A stretch of DNA of 26,153 bases from a virus, in IMG/VR virus record IMGVR_UViG_3300032331_000291, positions 1 through 26,153 of that record; one strand, written 5' to 3'. The first letter of the stretch is position 1, and each line of letters opens with the position of its first letter. Shown piece by piece: positions 5,816-12,397 of this stretch. The notes under the pieces were generated by a model. It saw only the letters and a program-made list of their open reading frames with translations. It ran no database searches and was not told the origin of the DNA. The translations under genes were made by a program, and so were the position numbers.

Positions 5816-6552
5816 AAATTATAGTCTGCGTATCTGACTTGCAGGTACCGTACCACGATAGGAAGGCAGTCTCAGCGCTGTCTAATTTCATAAAGAAATA
5901 TAAACCTGACGAGGTGGTATCTGTTGGGGATGAGATGGATATGCAGACTATCTCAAAATGGAGTAAAGGCACCGATCTTGAACACGAGAAGTCTATTGCT
6001 AGAGATAGAGATGAGACTCATCGTGTGCTTGAATCATTAAAGATTAAGCATATGATTAGAAGTAATCATACTGATAGATTATTTAATACAATTAGAATGA
6101 GAGCGCCAGGACTTGCTGGCTTACCTGAGTTAGAGTTAAAGAACTTCTTAAGACTTGATGACTTAGGTATTACATATCACGAGAAGCCATATGAATTAGC
6201 ACCGAACTGGTTGCTATTGCACGGCGACGAGGGTAATGTGCAACCTACTGCTGGTGCTACTGCACTCGGGTTAGCCAAACGTGCTGGTATGTCTGTTGTG
6301 TGTGGTCATACGCATCGTGCTGGCTTGACACATTACACTCAGTCGTATTTCGGTGGCACACCTAAGACTGTATGGGGATTAGAGACTGGTTGCTTAATGG
6401 ACTTTAAGTTCGCTAAGTATATTAGAGGTGGCTTGTTCACTTGGCACAAAGGTTTCGGTGTATTATATGTTGATGGGAATAAAGTTACACCACAATTAGT
6501 TCCAGTTAATATGGATGGTTCATTCGTATTCGACAAGAAGGTGTGGAAGTAA
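5812..6552 (+). CDS. Calcineurin-like metallophosphoesterase
   Basis: 246 residues, ATG overlapping the upstream stop, with GAAGGAA shortly before. Metal-binding motifs appear in the expected order: SDLQVPYHD (Asp9), VGDEMD (Asp40), SNHTDR (Asn85-His86, in place of the usual GNHD/E), LLLHGDEG (His137) and CGHTHR (His166, His168). This is the dinuclear-metal fold used by phosphatases, phosphodiesterases and DNA-repair nucleases of the Mre11/SbcD type. It has no SbcC partner nearby and is short, so a nucleotide or RNA/DNA end phosphatase is as likely as a nuclease. It lies in the replication operon just before the sigma-like gene. Confidence 0.8.
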   Translation: MKIIVCVSDLQVPYHDRKAVSALSNFIKKYKPDEVVSVGDEMDMQTISKWSKGTDLEHEKSIARDRDETHRVLESLKIKHMIRSNHTDRLFNTIRMRAPGLAGLPELELKNFLRLDDLGITYHEKPYELAPNWLLLHGDEGNVQPTAGATALGLAKRAGMSVVCGHTHRAGLTHYTQSYFGGTPKTVWGLETGCLMDFKFAKYIRGGLFTWHKGFGVLYVDGNKVTPQLVPVNMDGSFVFDKKVWK

Positions 6553-7263
6553 TTGGACTGGGATAGCATTGAAAAGTGGGACTACATTGTAATAGCGGTT
6601 GCTTCTGAATACCATAGGAAATTTTCTATGGTAGAGTTAGAGGACATAAAGCAATCGCTATATCAATGGTTCACCGAGCACCCAAATAAACTTAAAGACT
6701 GGGAAGCAATAGGTGAAAGAGATGCGAAGAATCTTATCTATCGTTCACTTCGTAACGATGCATTAGATTATTGTCAACGATGGAAAGCAAAGTCTGTTGG
6801 CTATGACATCACCGACTTACATTATTATGAATCGGAAATGGTTGAAGCATTACTACCACCAGTATTGCGTGGTGAGTATGGTGTTACACATAAACTAAAT
6901 CTTGGTAGACCAGGTAGACCATCTGCTCCTGCCGAAGGTGGCAACCTAACTATAATGATGTTAGAGGTTGACGCAGGCTATTGGAAGTTAAACAAAGAAG
7001 ATAGAAGGATTATATTCTTACGCTTCGCAGAGAACTTAGACTTCGGCGAGATAGCAAACTACTTAGAACTTGGTACTGATAGTGCTGCACGAATGAGACT
7101 TAAGCGTGCCATTCGTAGGCTTATCAATAAGATAGGTGGCTACAAACCTTACAATGATACTGACTCACCCGATGAAGATGAAACCAAAGAAGATACTGTA
7201 GAACAAAGCAACCAAGAGTCCGATAAGGAAAGTGGGGACAATGATGGGAGCGAACAAGATTAA
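6553..7263 (+). CDS. Sigma-70-family RNA polymerase sigma-like factor
   Basis: 236 residues from a TTG placed directly after the previous stop, with GGAAG upstream. Residues 25-85 are helical with NLIYRSLRNDALDYCQRWKAK, resembling sigma region 2. After a linker with GRPGRPSAP, residues 145-195 (RRIIFLRFAENLDFGEIANYLELG, then AARMRLKRAIRRLINKIGG) match the region 4 helix-turn-helix that reads the -35 element. The last 40 residues are highly acidic and disordered. Such proteins are usually phage transcription regulators, and the late module at 13635 has no host-type -35 box. The gene ends four bases from the convergent gene at 7268 without an obvious terminator between them. Confidence 0.7.
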   Translation: MDWDSIEKWDYIVIAVASEYHRKFSMVELEDIKQSLYQWFTEHPNKLKDWEAIGERDAKNLIYRSLRNDALDYCQRWKAKSVGYDITDLHYYESEMVEALLPPVLRGEYGVTHKLNLGRPGRPSAPAEGGNLTIMMLEVDAGYWKLNKEDRRIIFLRFAENLDFGEIANYLELGTDSAARMRLKRAIRRLINKIGGYKPYNDTDSPDEDETKEDTVEQSNQESDKESGDNDGSEQD

Positions 7264-7267
7264 TAAT

Positions 7268-7753
7268 TTAATCAGCCTCAGGCTCACTCCATACATCCTC
7301 TCCATCAAACCATAGATCGCTATCGTTCATAGCAAAATCTTCTATCTCTTCGTCGTCATAGAACTCAGGAAATAATTTCTTACCCTTAGAAATGGGCAGG
7401 AAACCTACGGTTTTAACTACTTTTTCGATGTCTTCGAACTCGGTAGTCTTAGGTAGATTATCTTTATCTTCCCAAATAATTTTGATAGTATCAAGGTTGA
7501 ACTCCCATATACCATCAGGTGTTGAACAGATATACATCGGTGTCTTGCCACTTACATTAGCCTGTTCAATTACAGTATCATACTTATATTTTTCTATAAG
7601 CAAGTCATCATAGTGTGTATGCCTACACTTTAATTCTATATATAAATCTTCACGCTCTGATACACAATCAAAGTTAGAATACTCATCGCTAACCATAGTT
7701 AGGTCAGGATAGTATTCATCTCTAAGCATACTAAAGAGTTGTTCTTCGTTCAT
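7268..7753 (-). CDS. Putative PD-(D/E)XK endonuclease-like protein
   Basis: 161 residues. The core FDCVSEREDLYIELKCRHTHYDD (Asp29, Glu40-x-Lys42) fits a restriction-endonuclease-like fold with acidic metal ligands and a lysine, followed by a helix (YKYDTVIEQANVSGK) and a strand TPMYIC. The C-terminal 35 residues are very acidic. The start is coupled to the FmdB-like gene (TAATG overlap) and has GGAGGA upstream. It is the last gene of the leftward operon. A junction-cleaving or DNA-processing nuclease is possible, but only one motif supports this. Confidence 0.5.
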   Translation of the reverse strand: MNEEQLFSMLRDEYYPDLTMVSDEYSNFDCVSEREDLYIELKCRHTHYDDLLIEKYKYDTVIEQANVSGKTPMYICSTPDGIWEFNLDTIKIIWEDKDNLPKTTEFEDIEKVVKTVGFLPISKGKKLFPEFYDDEEIEDFAMNDSDLWFDGEDVWSEPEAD

Positions 7754-7929
7754 TATCCTCCAGTTGAATAGAACCCTGTCCCTTTGAAGTGAACTGGGTT
7801 GGCTTGGTATTCTCTTGTCATCTCTCTCTTACATTGCGGACACTCGACCAAGTCATCTCGTTCATCAACGCTACGACTTACTTCTGTTAGTGTCTTATCG
7901 TCAGGACATCTGTATGAATAGGTTGGCAT
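7753..7929 (-). CDS. FmdB-family zinc-ribbon protein
   Basis: 58 residues: MPTYSYRCPDD at the N-terminus, then ECPQCKREMTREY at residues 29-41. The start MPTYxYxC followed by a CPxC pair is the FmdB/CxxC_CxxC regulatory-protein signature; the first pair is Cys8-Pro-Asp-Asp here, so one ligand is replaced. The C-terminus GTGFYSTGG matches the usual glycine-rich FmdB tail. FmdB proteins are small putative regulators, and phage copies are frequent. Start and stop overlap its neighbours as TAATG, with GAGGAAA before its own ATG, so it belongs to the coupled leftward operon. Confidence 0.7.
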   Translation of the reverse strand: MPTYSYRCPDDKTLTEVSRSVDERDDLVECPQCKREMTREYQANPVHFKGTGFYSTGG

Positions 7930-8105
7930 TACATTTCCTCACTATCTTCTGGTGTTGGTGCTGTTGCAAGAGTGCCACATAAAGCACACTCCATATCTAA
8001 GAAGTACATATCAATCTCACCAGTCTCATCATCGAACACAGTCTTTAAGTTCCATATATTACAACCACAAGGACAGACAGTAGTGGCTCTACCTCTGATA
8101 TCCAT
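7929..8105 (-). CDS. Small zinc-ribbon protein (CPCGC / CALC)
   Basis: 58 residues from ATG 8105: Cys11-Pro-Cys13-Gly-Cys15 and Cys40-Ala-Leu-Cys43 with about 25 residues between, a typical zinc ribbon; the tail is acidic. No Shine-Dalgarno precedes this ATG. The frame stays open upstream for about 22 codons (ending KDRKHITELKPDYKSA) without ATG, GTG or TTG, so the true start may be a rare codon or be coupled to the upstream gene. The stop overlaps the ATG of the FmdB-like gene. Function unknown; probably binds zinc and perhaps nucleic acid or a protein. Confidence 0.6.
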   Translation of the reverse strand: MDIRGRATTVCPCGCNIWNLKTVFDDETGEIDMYFLDMECALCGTLATAPTPEDSEEM

Positions 8106-8155
8106 AGCGGATTTGTAATCAGGTTTAAGTTCTGTTATATGTTTACGATCTTTGA

Positions 8156-8560
8156 TTAGTAGTATCCCTTCTTAGTAAAGAACTTCCACGCCTCGCAAGG
8201 GGTATGATACCTATTATAGATATAAGATAACCCGCGATCTATTTGCTTTGGCGCTGGTGTTTTAGGGTCAAGCCCTAACAATTGTGGAATACCTCCAGCA
8301 TTTTTACCCATAACTTTTACTTTGTTGTAAGCATTGGGTCTCCAATTACTTTCTTTAGTCCACAATTTGTTAAGGCATTCCCATTGTTTATACTGCCACT
8401 CATAGAGTTTATCCTGAGCATAGGCTTTGCTATCCATTACTGTCCAACCTTCCTCAACAACTTCTCCTGTTGGATTAGGTTGGTTAACGGGTGTAGCAAA
8501 TCGGATACCCACTATGAGCAGTAAGCCCATAATAAGTGTCAGTATAAATCCTCGTTTCAC
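8156..8560 (-). CDS. Membrane-anchored or secreted lytic-transglycosylase-like protein
   Basis: 134 residues from a GTG with AGAGGAG upstream. Residues 5-20 form a hydrophobic signal anchor after Lys2-Arg3. From residue 58 the protein shows QWECLNKLWTKESNW, GGIPQ, IDRGLSYIYNRYHTPCEAW and KKGYY, the pattern of the actinobacterial SLT-type transglycosylase domain, in which the Glu of TKES (Glu70) is catalytic. A pair Cys62/Cys122 could form a disulfide outside the membrane. It would cut peptidoglycan glycan strands. It is not in the lysis cassette but in the leftward operon, so a role in envelope remodelling during infection or superinfection is more likely than lysis. The domain is short. Confidence 0.7.
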   Translation of the reverse strand: MKRGFILTLIMGLLLIVGIRFATPVNQPNPTGEVVEEGWTVMDSKAYAQDKLYEWQYKQWECLNKLWTKESNWRPNAYNKVKVMGKNAGGIPQLLGLDPKTPAPKQIDRGLSYIYNRYHTPCEAWKFFTKKGYY

Positions 8561-8561
8561 T

Positions 8562-8741
8562 TTATATCTCCTCTGCTTCTACATCTGTGCCTAATGGCAT
8601 ATCAAATTCTGATACTTCCCACTCTTGATATGGTGCTTCTATTGCTAAGTTAATTGCTGTATCTATATCATACTCTGATACATAATACACTAGTGTAGCA
8701 CGCACCGCATTAACTGTAATCTTATACTGTTTAATTTCCAC
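8562..8741 (-). CDS. Small hypothetical protein, 59 residues
   Basis: Starts at GTG 8741 with AGAGGGG five bases upstream and overlaps the end of the WhiB gene by 11 bases; its stop lies one base before the start of the transglycosylase-like gene. The product begins MEIKQYKITVNAVRATLVYYVSE and continues with an acidic second half (YQEWEVSEFDMPLGTDVEAEE). One strand-helix-strand unit is likely; no known family. The excellent ribosome site and tight coupling support translation. Confidence 0.55.
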   Translation of the reverse strand: MEIKQYKITVNAVRATLVYYVSEYDIDTAINLAIEAPYQEWEVSEFDMPLGTDVEAEEI

Positions 8742-9135
8742 TTATTCCCCTCTCTTTCATAGCACGCCTAACCTTGCGAGCAAACATTAACTTCTGTTTG
8801 TTAGCAGAGTTCTTCATTGACCTACCTGCTGTAAGTAATCGTTCTCCTGCCATAGTGCCACCATATATACCGAAGTATAATTGATGACCACGATTACCTA
8901 TCTCTAAACAGTTATCCTTAGCAGGACAACCCCTACATACTGATAGAGCAACGATAGCCTTATCTACTTCTGCTTGTGCTGCCGTTGAATTTGTATTGAC
9001 GCTACTATTAGGGTCGGTTAAATCAACCTCACCTGCGAACCATAAGTCAGGGTCGTCGTGTCTCACACATAGACCATTACTTATATCCAAATCTTTATCA
9101 TCAGACATATATAAATCTATCATACCTTTAGCCAT
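8731..9135 (-). CDS. WhiB-family iron-sulfur transcription regulator
   Basis: 134 residues. Four cysteines in WhiB spacing: Cys23 (GLCVRHDDPDLWFAGE), then Cys67-x2-Cys70-x5-Cys76 (CRGCPAKDNCLEIG), which bind a 4Fe-4S cluster. The G-I-Y-G-G turn at 89-93 corresponds to the GVWGG motif that contacts sigma-A region 4. A basic C-terminal tail (KQKLMFARKVRRAMKERG) would bind DNA. Family members act by binding the host principal sigma factor; phage copies such as WhiB of mycobacteriophage TM4 can displace the host protein. The insertion between Cys23 and Cys67 (43 residues) is longer than in many WhiB proteins. The start overlaps the stop of the 9135-9275 gene (TGATG). Confidence 0.92.
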   Translation of the reverse strand: MAKGMIDLYMSDDKDLDISNGLCVRHDDPDLWFAGEVDLTDPNSSVNTNSTAAQAEVDKAIVALSVCRGCPAKDNCLEIGNRGHQLYFGIYGGTMAGERLLTAGRSMKNSANKQKLMFARKVRRAMKERGISGN

Positions 9136-9275
9136 CAGTTGTGTATCCCATACTCAAAGCATATACGACTGACTGCTGAACTTAACTCTGTTGTCATCTG
9201 TTTAATCTCCTCATCTGATAGGTGTTCTGTATCTTGCTTCCTAATATATGAAGTCCAAGTATAATTCTCTAGCAT
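9135..9275 (-). CDS. Small hypothetical protein, 46 residues
   Basis: The ATG at 9275 (MLENYTWTSYIRKQ) is preferred over an upstream in-frame start because AGAGGACAC stands directly before it. The product is helical and acidic (HLSDEEIKQMTTELSSAVSRICFEYGI). It is the gene directly upstream of whiB and overlaps its ATG, so the two are co-translated. No family recognised. Confidence 0.55.
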   Translation of the reverse strand: MLENYTWTSYIRKQDTEHLSDEEIKQMTTELSSAVSRICFEYGIHN

Positions 9276-9298
9276 AGTGTCCTCTCTATGTTGGTGTA

Positions 9299-9318
9299 GG
9301 TGGGGCAATAACCCCACC
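9299..9318 (-). other. Intercistronic hairpin
   Basis: GGTGGGG / CCCCACC (7 bp, loop CAATAA) lies between the 9336-9623 gene and the 9135-9275 gene. No T-run follows in the direction of transcription, so it is not a standard terminator; it could be a processing or stability element, or attenuate transcription into whiB. Confidence 0.5.
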
Positions 9319-9335
9319 CACAATTAACTAGTTTA

Positions 9336-9623
9336 TTATGGGCGGAATACTACTGAAGTATAACCTTCTAGGCGTGAGTGCTTGGCGATTAAGCCCTTCT
9401 CACCAGTCAAGTGTTGATACTTGCCGTTACCTAGTGATACCCACATAGACTTAGGCTTGAACCTAGACTGTGTTGGTAGTGCTTTTAGGATAGTGCCTTT
9501 AGGTTCATACCCATTGACGCTATCTACATCAAACTGAACAGTAGCAAGTTCATCTGCCAAGTCAGCAAGTGTTAGTGATATGCTAGCCAAGTAGTCCTCT
9601 ACTTGTATAGTCGTGGTTGTCAT
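9336..9623 (-). CDS. Hypothetical protein directly behind an internal promoter
   Basis: 95 residues from ATG 9623 (MTTTTIQVEDYL), chosen over ATG 9638 because AAAGGTAACACA precedes it. N-terminal helix (ISLTLADLADELATVQ), then a strand-rich part with VSLGNGKYQHLTGEKGLIAKHSRLEGYTSVVFRP. No cysteines; no family recognised. It is the first gene behind a near-consensus promoter (9689-9717) with an operator-like dyad and has a leader of about 60 bases, so it may be expressed separately from the genes upstream. Confidence 0.55.
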   Translation of the reverse strand: MTTTTIQVEDYLASISLTLADLADELATVQFDVDSVNGYEPKGTILKALPTQSRFKPKSMWVSLGNGKYQHLTGEKGLIAKHSRLEGYTSVVFRP

Positions 9624-9647
9624 TGTGTTACCTTTCATTGTTATCCG

Positions 9648-9664
9648 CTTGGCAATTTACCAAG
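9648..9664 (-). other. Leader hairpin of the 9336-9623 gene
   Basis: CTTGG / CCAAG with a 7-base loop lies between the predicted transcription start (about 9682) and the ribosome site. A direct repeat GGTATC, 9666-9671 and 9676-9681, adjoins it. Short stem, so only modest support. Confidence 0.35.
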
Positions 9665-9683
9665 TGGTATCTGTTGGTATCGA

Positions 9684-9717
9684 TAGTGATTATATCACTA
9701 CCAATTCTAGAAGTCAA
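9684..9717 (-). promoter_or_regulatory. Near-consensus promoter with dyad over the -10 box
   Basis: Leftward TTGACT (9717-9712), a 17-base spacer and TATAAT (9694-9689). The dyad TAGTGAT-TAT-ATCACTA (9684-9700) covers the -10 box and is placed as a repressor operator would be. The promoter lies within and next to the end of the amidotransferase gene. Its -35 and spacer start share 17 bases with the promoter at 13017-13045. Confidence 0.75.
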
Positions 9718-10552
9718 GTGGCTCTTTACTATACCACTTGTTGTCAATAAATCCATACTCATCTCTTATCATACCCTTAGCATTAGGGTTGTAGCATAGG
9801 CAGTCTAAGAACTGTGCGCTACAATCAAAGCAACACTCACACATCAAGCAGTAGAGTTCGCTATCCCATAAATCTATTAACGCATTACAATTAGGACACT
9901 CGAACTTGTTTTCCTCATACGCAGTAGGTTCGAAGTGCTTGTCTGCTACTACTATATCATACACACTAGCCTCATACTTGTAAGTCGGGGTAGCCTTGTG
10001 TGAATTATTACTCCACCATATACCATTGTTGTCCCAACTACCAGCACTCTCGTTGATAATATACATCTTGTATTGTGCGCTAGGGTCATTGGTCATAACT
10101 GCTACCTTACTACCGCTAGCCCACGAACTCATCATATCATATAGATAGTCATCATCTAACGCAGACACACCGCCTAGTCGTGGCAGTAATTCCTCTGCTA
10201 AGATACGAGTATCGCTACGCTTATCATCTTTAGGTATTAGAATATCTAACACGCCATTGTGCGCTAAGTAAGTATCGTGCTCACCTGCTACCTTAAATGG
10301 GTGGCAGTTAAGTTCGTTCTTAACTCCGTGAGTAGCATACCTAGCGTGCCACATAGCATAGCCATTAGGATACTGCTCTCTAAGTTCTAAGAACCTAGCG
10401 ATAGACTTCTTAGCAGACATACTGCGCTCAGATATAATACCCTCGCCAGTATCTATCGCAAAGCCAAAGCCGTGTGGGTTCTTACACGCACCCTGCTTTA
10501 GTTCATCTTTACTTGGTGTGGAATTAGGATTACACACCACTAGCAAACACAT
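9707..10552 (-). CDS. Class II glutamine amidotransferase (Ntn fold) with zinc-ribbon tail
   Basis: 281 residues starting MCLLVV, so that Cys2 becomes the N-terminal nucleophile after methionine removal. MWHARYATHG (67-76), NCHPF and LAHNG match the substrate-binding loops of GATase class II enzymes such as GlmS, PurF and AsnB glutaminase domains. It would release ammonia from glutamine. From about residue 215 there is a cysteine-rich tail (CPNC, CLMCECCFDC, CLC) resembling one or two zinc ribbons. No synthase domain is attached; the adjacent amidoligase gene is the probable acceptor of the ammonia or works in the same pathway. AAGGGGG precedes the ATG. Confidence 0.82.
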   Translation of the reverse strand: MCLLVVCNPNSTPSKDELKQGACKNPHGFGFAIDTGEGIISERSMSAKKSIARFLELREQYPNGYAMWHARYATHGVKNELNCHPFKVAGEHDTYLAHNGVLDILIPKDDKRSDTRILAEELLPRLGGVSALDDDYLYDMMSSWASGSKVAVMTNDPSAQYKMYIINESAGSWDNNGIWWSNNSHKATPTYKYEASVYDIVVADKHFEPTAYEENKFECPNCNALIDLWDSELYCLMCECCFDCSAQFLDCLCYNPNAKGMIRDEYGFIDNKWYSKEPLDF

Positions 10553-10563
10553 ACTTAACCCCC

Positions 10564-11766
10564 TTACGCATTGACTAACTCTTTACTATTTAGAACTAAC
10601 TTATCCACTCTACTCATACGCATATAGAGTTCAGGATACCTGCCGTTGTTGGCTTGTATCCAATCAGCGAACCACTCCCAACTTAACGCACCCATTTTAA
10701 CATCAGATAGGGTCAAGTCCCTTGTGTATTCTACTGTTGCGTGTGCTAATTGTATAGCACTAAGAACACTACTAGGGTTCATAGTTCCTCTAAAGAACCT
10801 GAGTTCTAGCGTGTGTTCGTTCTGCGTATTTACCGCAGAATATCTCTCGGTCATAGCCCTACTAGGGTGTGCGACCTTGTTTGCTAGCGTGAAGTATGGT
10901 CGGTCATACTCATCATACTGCCACACATCACTAAACTTAGCATAGGTAGAACTTCTACCGCCTAACTTCATCATCTTATCTGAGTTCTTGTAGATAAGGG
11001 ATAAGAACCTGTGAGTGTGTGCGCCACCCTTAAACCCTGCCCTGCTTATATGGATATGAAGTCCGCAACTCTTAGCGTCCCAACTCCTAGCAGTATGAAC
11101 CTTGCGTAGATAGTCTAGCGTAGCCCATAAGTTCTTATGGTCAGCGAAGTAATCTAAGGTAGCAGGGTGGGATACTAACTCAAACCCACGATAACCACCG
11201 CCACTTATACTACTATCCTCTTTAAGATAGGTAAAGTCGCCTAACATCTCTATTACATAACTAGCACTATCCTCTAAATTATTATCTCTAATCTCCATCT
11301 CTAATTCTATACCGAAGTATAGTTTATTCTTATCATCACCATAGAATACTGGGTCGGGCTTGTAAGAGTATTGGTTAATTAACCTACCACCACCACAATC
11401 CTCGCACTCACTTCTAGTATAATGGTCGCACTCATCACACCAATTAGCATTACTCTGACAACAACCTTCACACCAATAGACACCAATATCAGCAACCTCA
11501 TAACTACTATCGTTATCTGAGTAGGTTTCCTCACAACTCTCACACCAGAAGGTATAGTTATCAGAGCATACTTCACAATAAGTTCCATATCCATTTACAT
11601 ATCTACTGTTATCAGCGTAGTCATATTCCTCGCAACGCTCACACCATATACGGCAATCCTCGCACAATAACTCAACATTACGATTAGTAACTAAGTCATC
11701 AGGCTTATGCTCGGTATTACAATTATGGCAAGGAATTAGCCCTGTATCCTCTAAATCCTCAGACAT
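10564..11766 (-). CDS. Amidoligase (COOH-NH2 ligase) with N-terminal zinc-ribbon array
   Basis: 400 residues from ATG 11766 (GGAGAG upstream), overlapping the stop of the previous gene. Residues 13-124 hold about eight cysteine pairs (CHNC, CEDC, CERC, CEVC, CESC, CEGC, CDEC, CEDC), an array of tandem zinc ribbons. From residue 149 follows the amidoligase_2 core: LYFGIELEMEI (Glu154, Glu156), GFELVSHP, CGLHIHIS (234-241) and HTLELRFFRGT (319-329). The fold is related to glutamine-synthetase-like COOH-NH2 ligases that form amide or peptide bonds using ATP. Phage amidoligases have been linked to GATase partners and to peptide or wall modification. The neighbouring 9707-10552 amidotransferase fits that pairing. 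The substrate is unknown. Confidence 0.85.
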   Translation of the reverse strand: MSEDLEDTGLIPCHNCNTEHKPDDLVTNRNVELLCEDCRIWCERCEEYDYADNSRYVNGYGTYCEVCSDNYTFWCESCEETYSDNDSSYEVADIGVYWCEGCCQSNANWCDECDHYTRSECEDCGGGRLINQYSYKPDPVFYGDDKNKLYFGIELEMEIRDNNLEDSASYVIEMLGDFTYLKEDSSISGGGYRGFELVSHPATLDYFADHKNLWATLDYLRKVHTARSWDAKSCGLHIHISRAGFKGGAHTHRFLSLIYKNSDKMMKLGGRSSTYAKFSDVWQYDEYDRPYFTLANKVAHPSRAMTERYSAVNTQNEHTLELRFFRGTMNPSSVLSAIQLAHATVEYTRDLTLSDVKMGALSWEWFADWIQANNGRYPELYMRMSRVDKLVLNSKELVNA

Positions 11767-11899
11767 AATCACTCTCCAATTCTACTAGATAACCCCACTT
11801 TAGCAGGGTATCGTTAGCATAGCAAGCGTGGCAGAGTAGTATATCATCTCCGATATACCCCTCAGATACCATAGCAACGCTACACTCTAGGCAGTTCAT
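11759..11899 (-). CDS. Small zinc-ribbon protein, 46 residues
   Basis: ATG 11899 with AAGGAG six bases upstream. The protein has Cys3-x2-Cys6 (NCLEC) and Cys23-x2-Cys26 (LCHAC), enough for one zinc site, and an acidic C-terminus. It resembles a single unit of the cysteine-pair array in the amidoligase encoded directly downstream, whose start it overlaps by 8 bases. It may be a free-standing partner or substrate carrier of that enzyme; this is inference. Confidence 0.6.
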   Translation of the reverse strand: MNCLECSVAMVSEGYIGDDILLCHACYANDTLLKWGYLVELESDYV

Positions 11900-11901
11900 A
11901 T

Positions 11902-12081
11902 CTAACTCCTTACCTTTCCTGATACTTCGATTATTATATCACTAATCTTATTCTTTAGCAAGTCAGCAGATAAAGCCATACCCTTAAAGTCGCCTCTATC
12001 ATACCAGTTCGCTTGCGTTCTAAGAGAAGTCCTAATCAGTTCTAGTTCATCTCTAGTAAGTTCTACCACTATGTTATCCAC
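11902..12081 (-). CDS. Small hypothetical protein, 59 residues
   Basis: From GTG 12081, two bases after the previous stop, with only a weak GAG upstream, so translation is probably coupled. The product (VELTRDELELIRTSLRTQANWYDRG, then LSADLLKNKISDIII) is a two-helix protein of the sort common in actinobacteriophage operons. No cysteines and no membrane segment. Function unknown. Confidence 0.55.
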   Translation of the reverse strand: MDNIVVELTRDELELIRTSLRTQANWYDRGDFKGMALSADLLKNKISDIIIEVSGKVRS

Positions 12082-12083
12082 GA

Positions 12084-12236
12084 TTACTTACGCTCTCGGA
12101 ATAACTTTATACTTCTTAGGGTGATAGCCACCACCGCTAACATAATTAGCGTTCTATGGGGTAGCCATATCTCACCGAAGTAAGTGCTTAGGTAGGTAGC
12201 AACGCTATCCACGCTAAACTCTTGGATTATCTCCAT
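12084..12236 (-). CDS. Small single-span membrane protein, 50 residues
   Basis: ATG 12236 with AAGGAG five bases upstream. Apolar segment at about residues 29-45 (TLIMLAVVAITLRSIKLF) followed by basic residues (RERK), which suggests one membrane helix with the C-terminus inside. The first 23 bases overlap the end of the 12214-12327 gene in another frame. Could act on the envelope together with the transglycosylase-like protein, but nothing beyond topology is visible. Confidence 0.55.
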   Translation of the reverse strand: MEIIQEFSVDSVATYLSTYFGEIWLPHRTLIMLAVVAITLRSIKLFRERK

Positions 12237-12327
12237 TACTCTCCTTCTCTTTACAAGGGCAGGGCGGGTAAGAACCTAGATTAAGTCTGCCACACTTAGG
12301 GCAAACTACGAACCCTTTACTTACCAT
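12214..12327 (-). CDS. Small zinc-ribbon protein, 37 residues
   Basis: ATG 12327 preceded by a perfect AAGGAG at seven bases. Cys9-x2-Cys12 (VCPKCGR) and Cys23-x-Cys25 (CPCK) would bind one zinc ion. It is the first gene behind the promoter at 12352-12380. Too short for function assignment, but its ribosome site is one of the best in the window. Confidence 0.6.
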   Translation of the reverse strand: MVSKGFVVCPKCGRLNLGSYPPCPCKEKESNGDNPRV

Positions 12328-12351
12328 ATCCTATCTCCTTGCTTATACCTA

Positions 12352-12380
12352 AGTATAGCATACTCAGGGCTACAAGTCAA
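12352..12380 (-). promoter_or_regulatory. Leftward sigma-70 promoter
   Basis: TTGACT (12380-12375), exactly 17 bases, TATACT (12357-12352). Predicted transcription start near 12345, about 18 bases before the first ATG of the small-gene cluster, with AAGGAG in between. Same build as the promoters at 12918, 13017, 13087 and 9689. Confidence 0.78.
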
Positions 12381-12397
12381 GTTCTGACTTATGGCGT

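Noticed and set aside
7240-7290. Bidirectional terminator between the sigma-like gene and the convergent nuclease-like gene
   Set aside because: Only a 4-bp AGCC/GGCT hairpin is present, with no T-run; the two stops are four bases apart and transcripts probably overlap.
9407-9440. Another copy of the leftward promoter (AGTCAA at 9407)
   Set aside because: No TATAAT-like hexamer stands 16-18 bases downstream of the TTGACT on the minus strand.
11379-11594. Minus-strand ORF inside the amidoligase gene
   Set aside because: Another frame of the cysteine-pair repeat region; composition (Val/Ile runs) is what repeated CxxC codons give when shifted.
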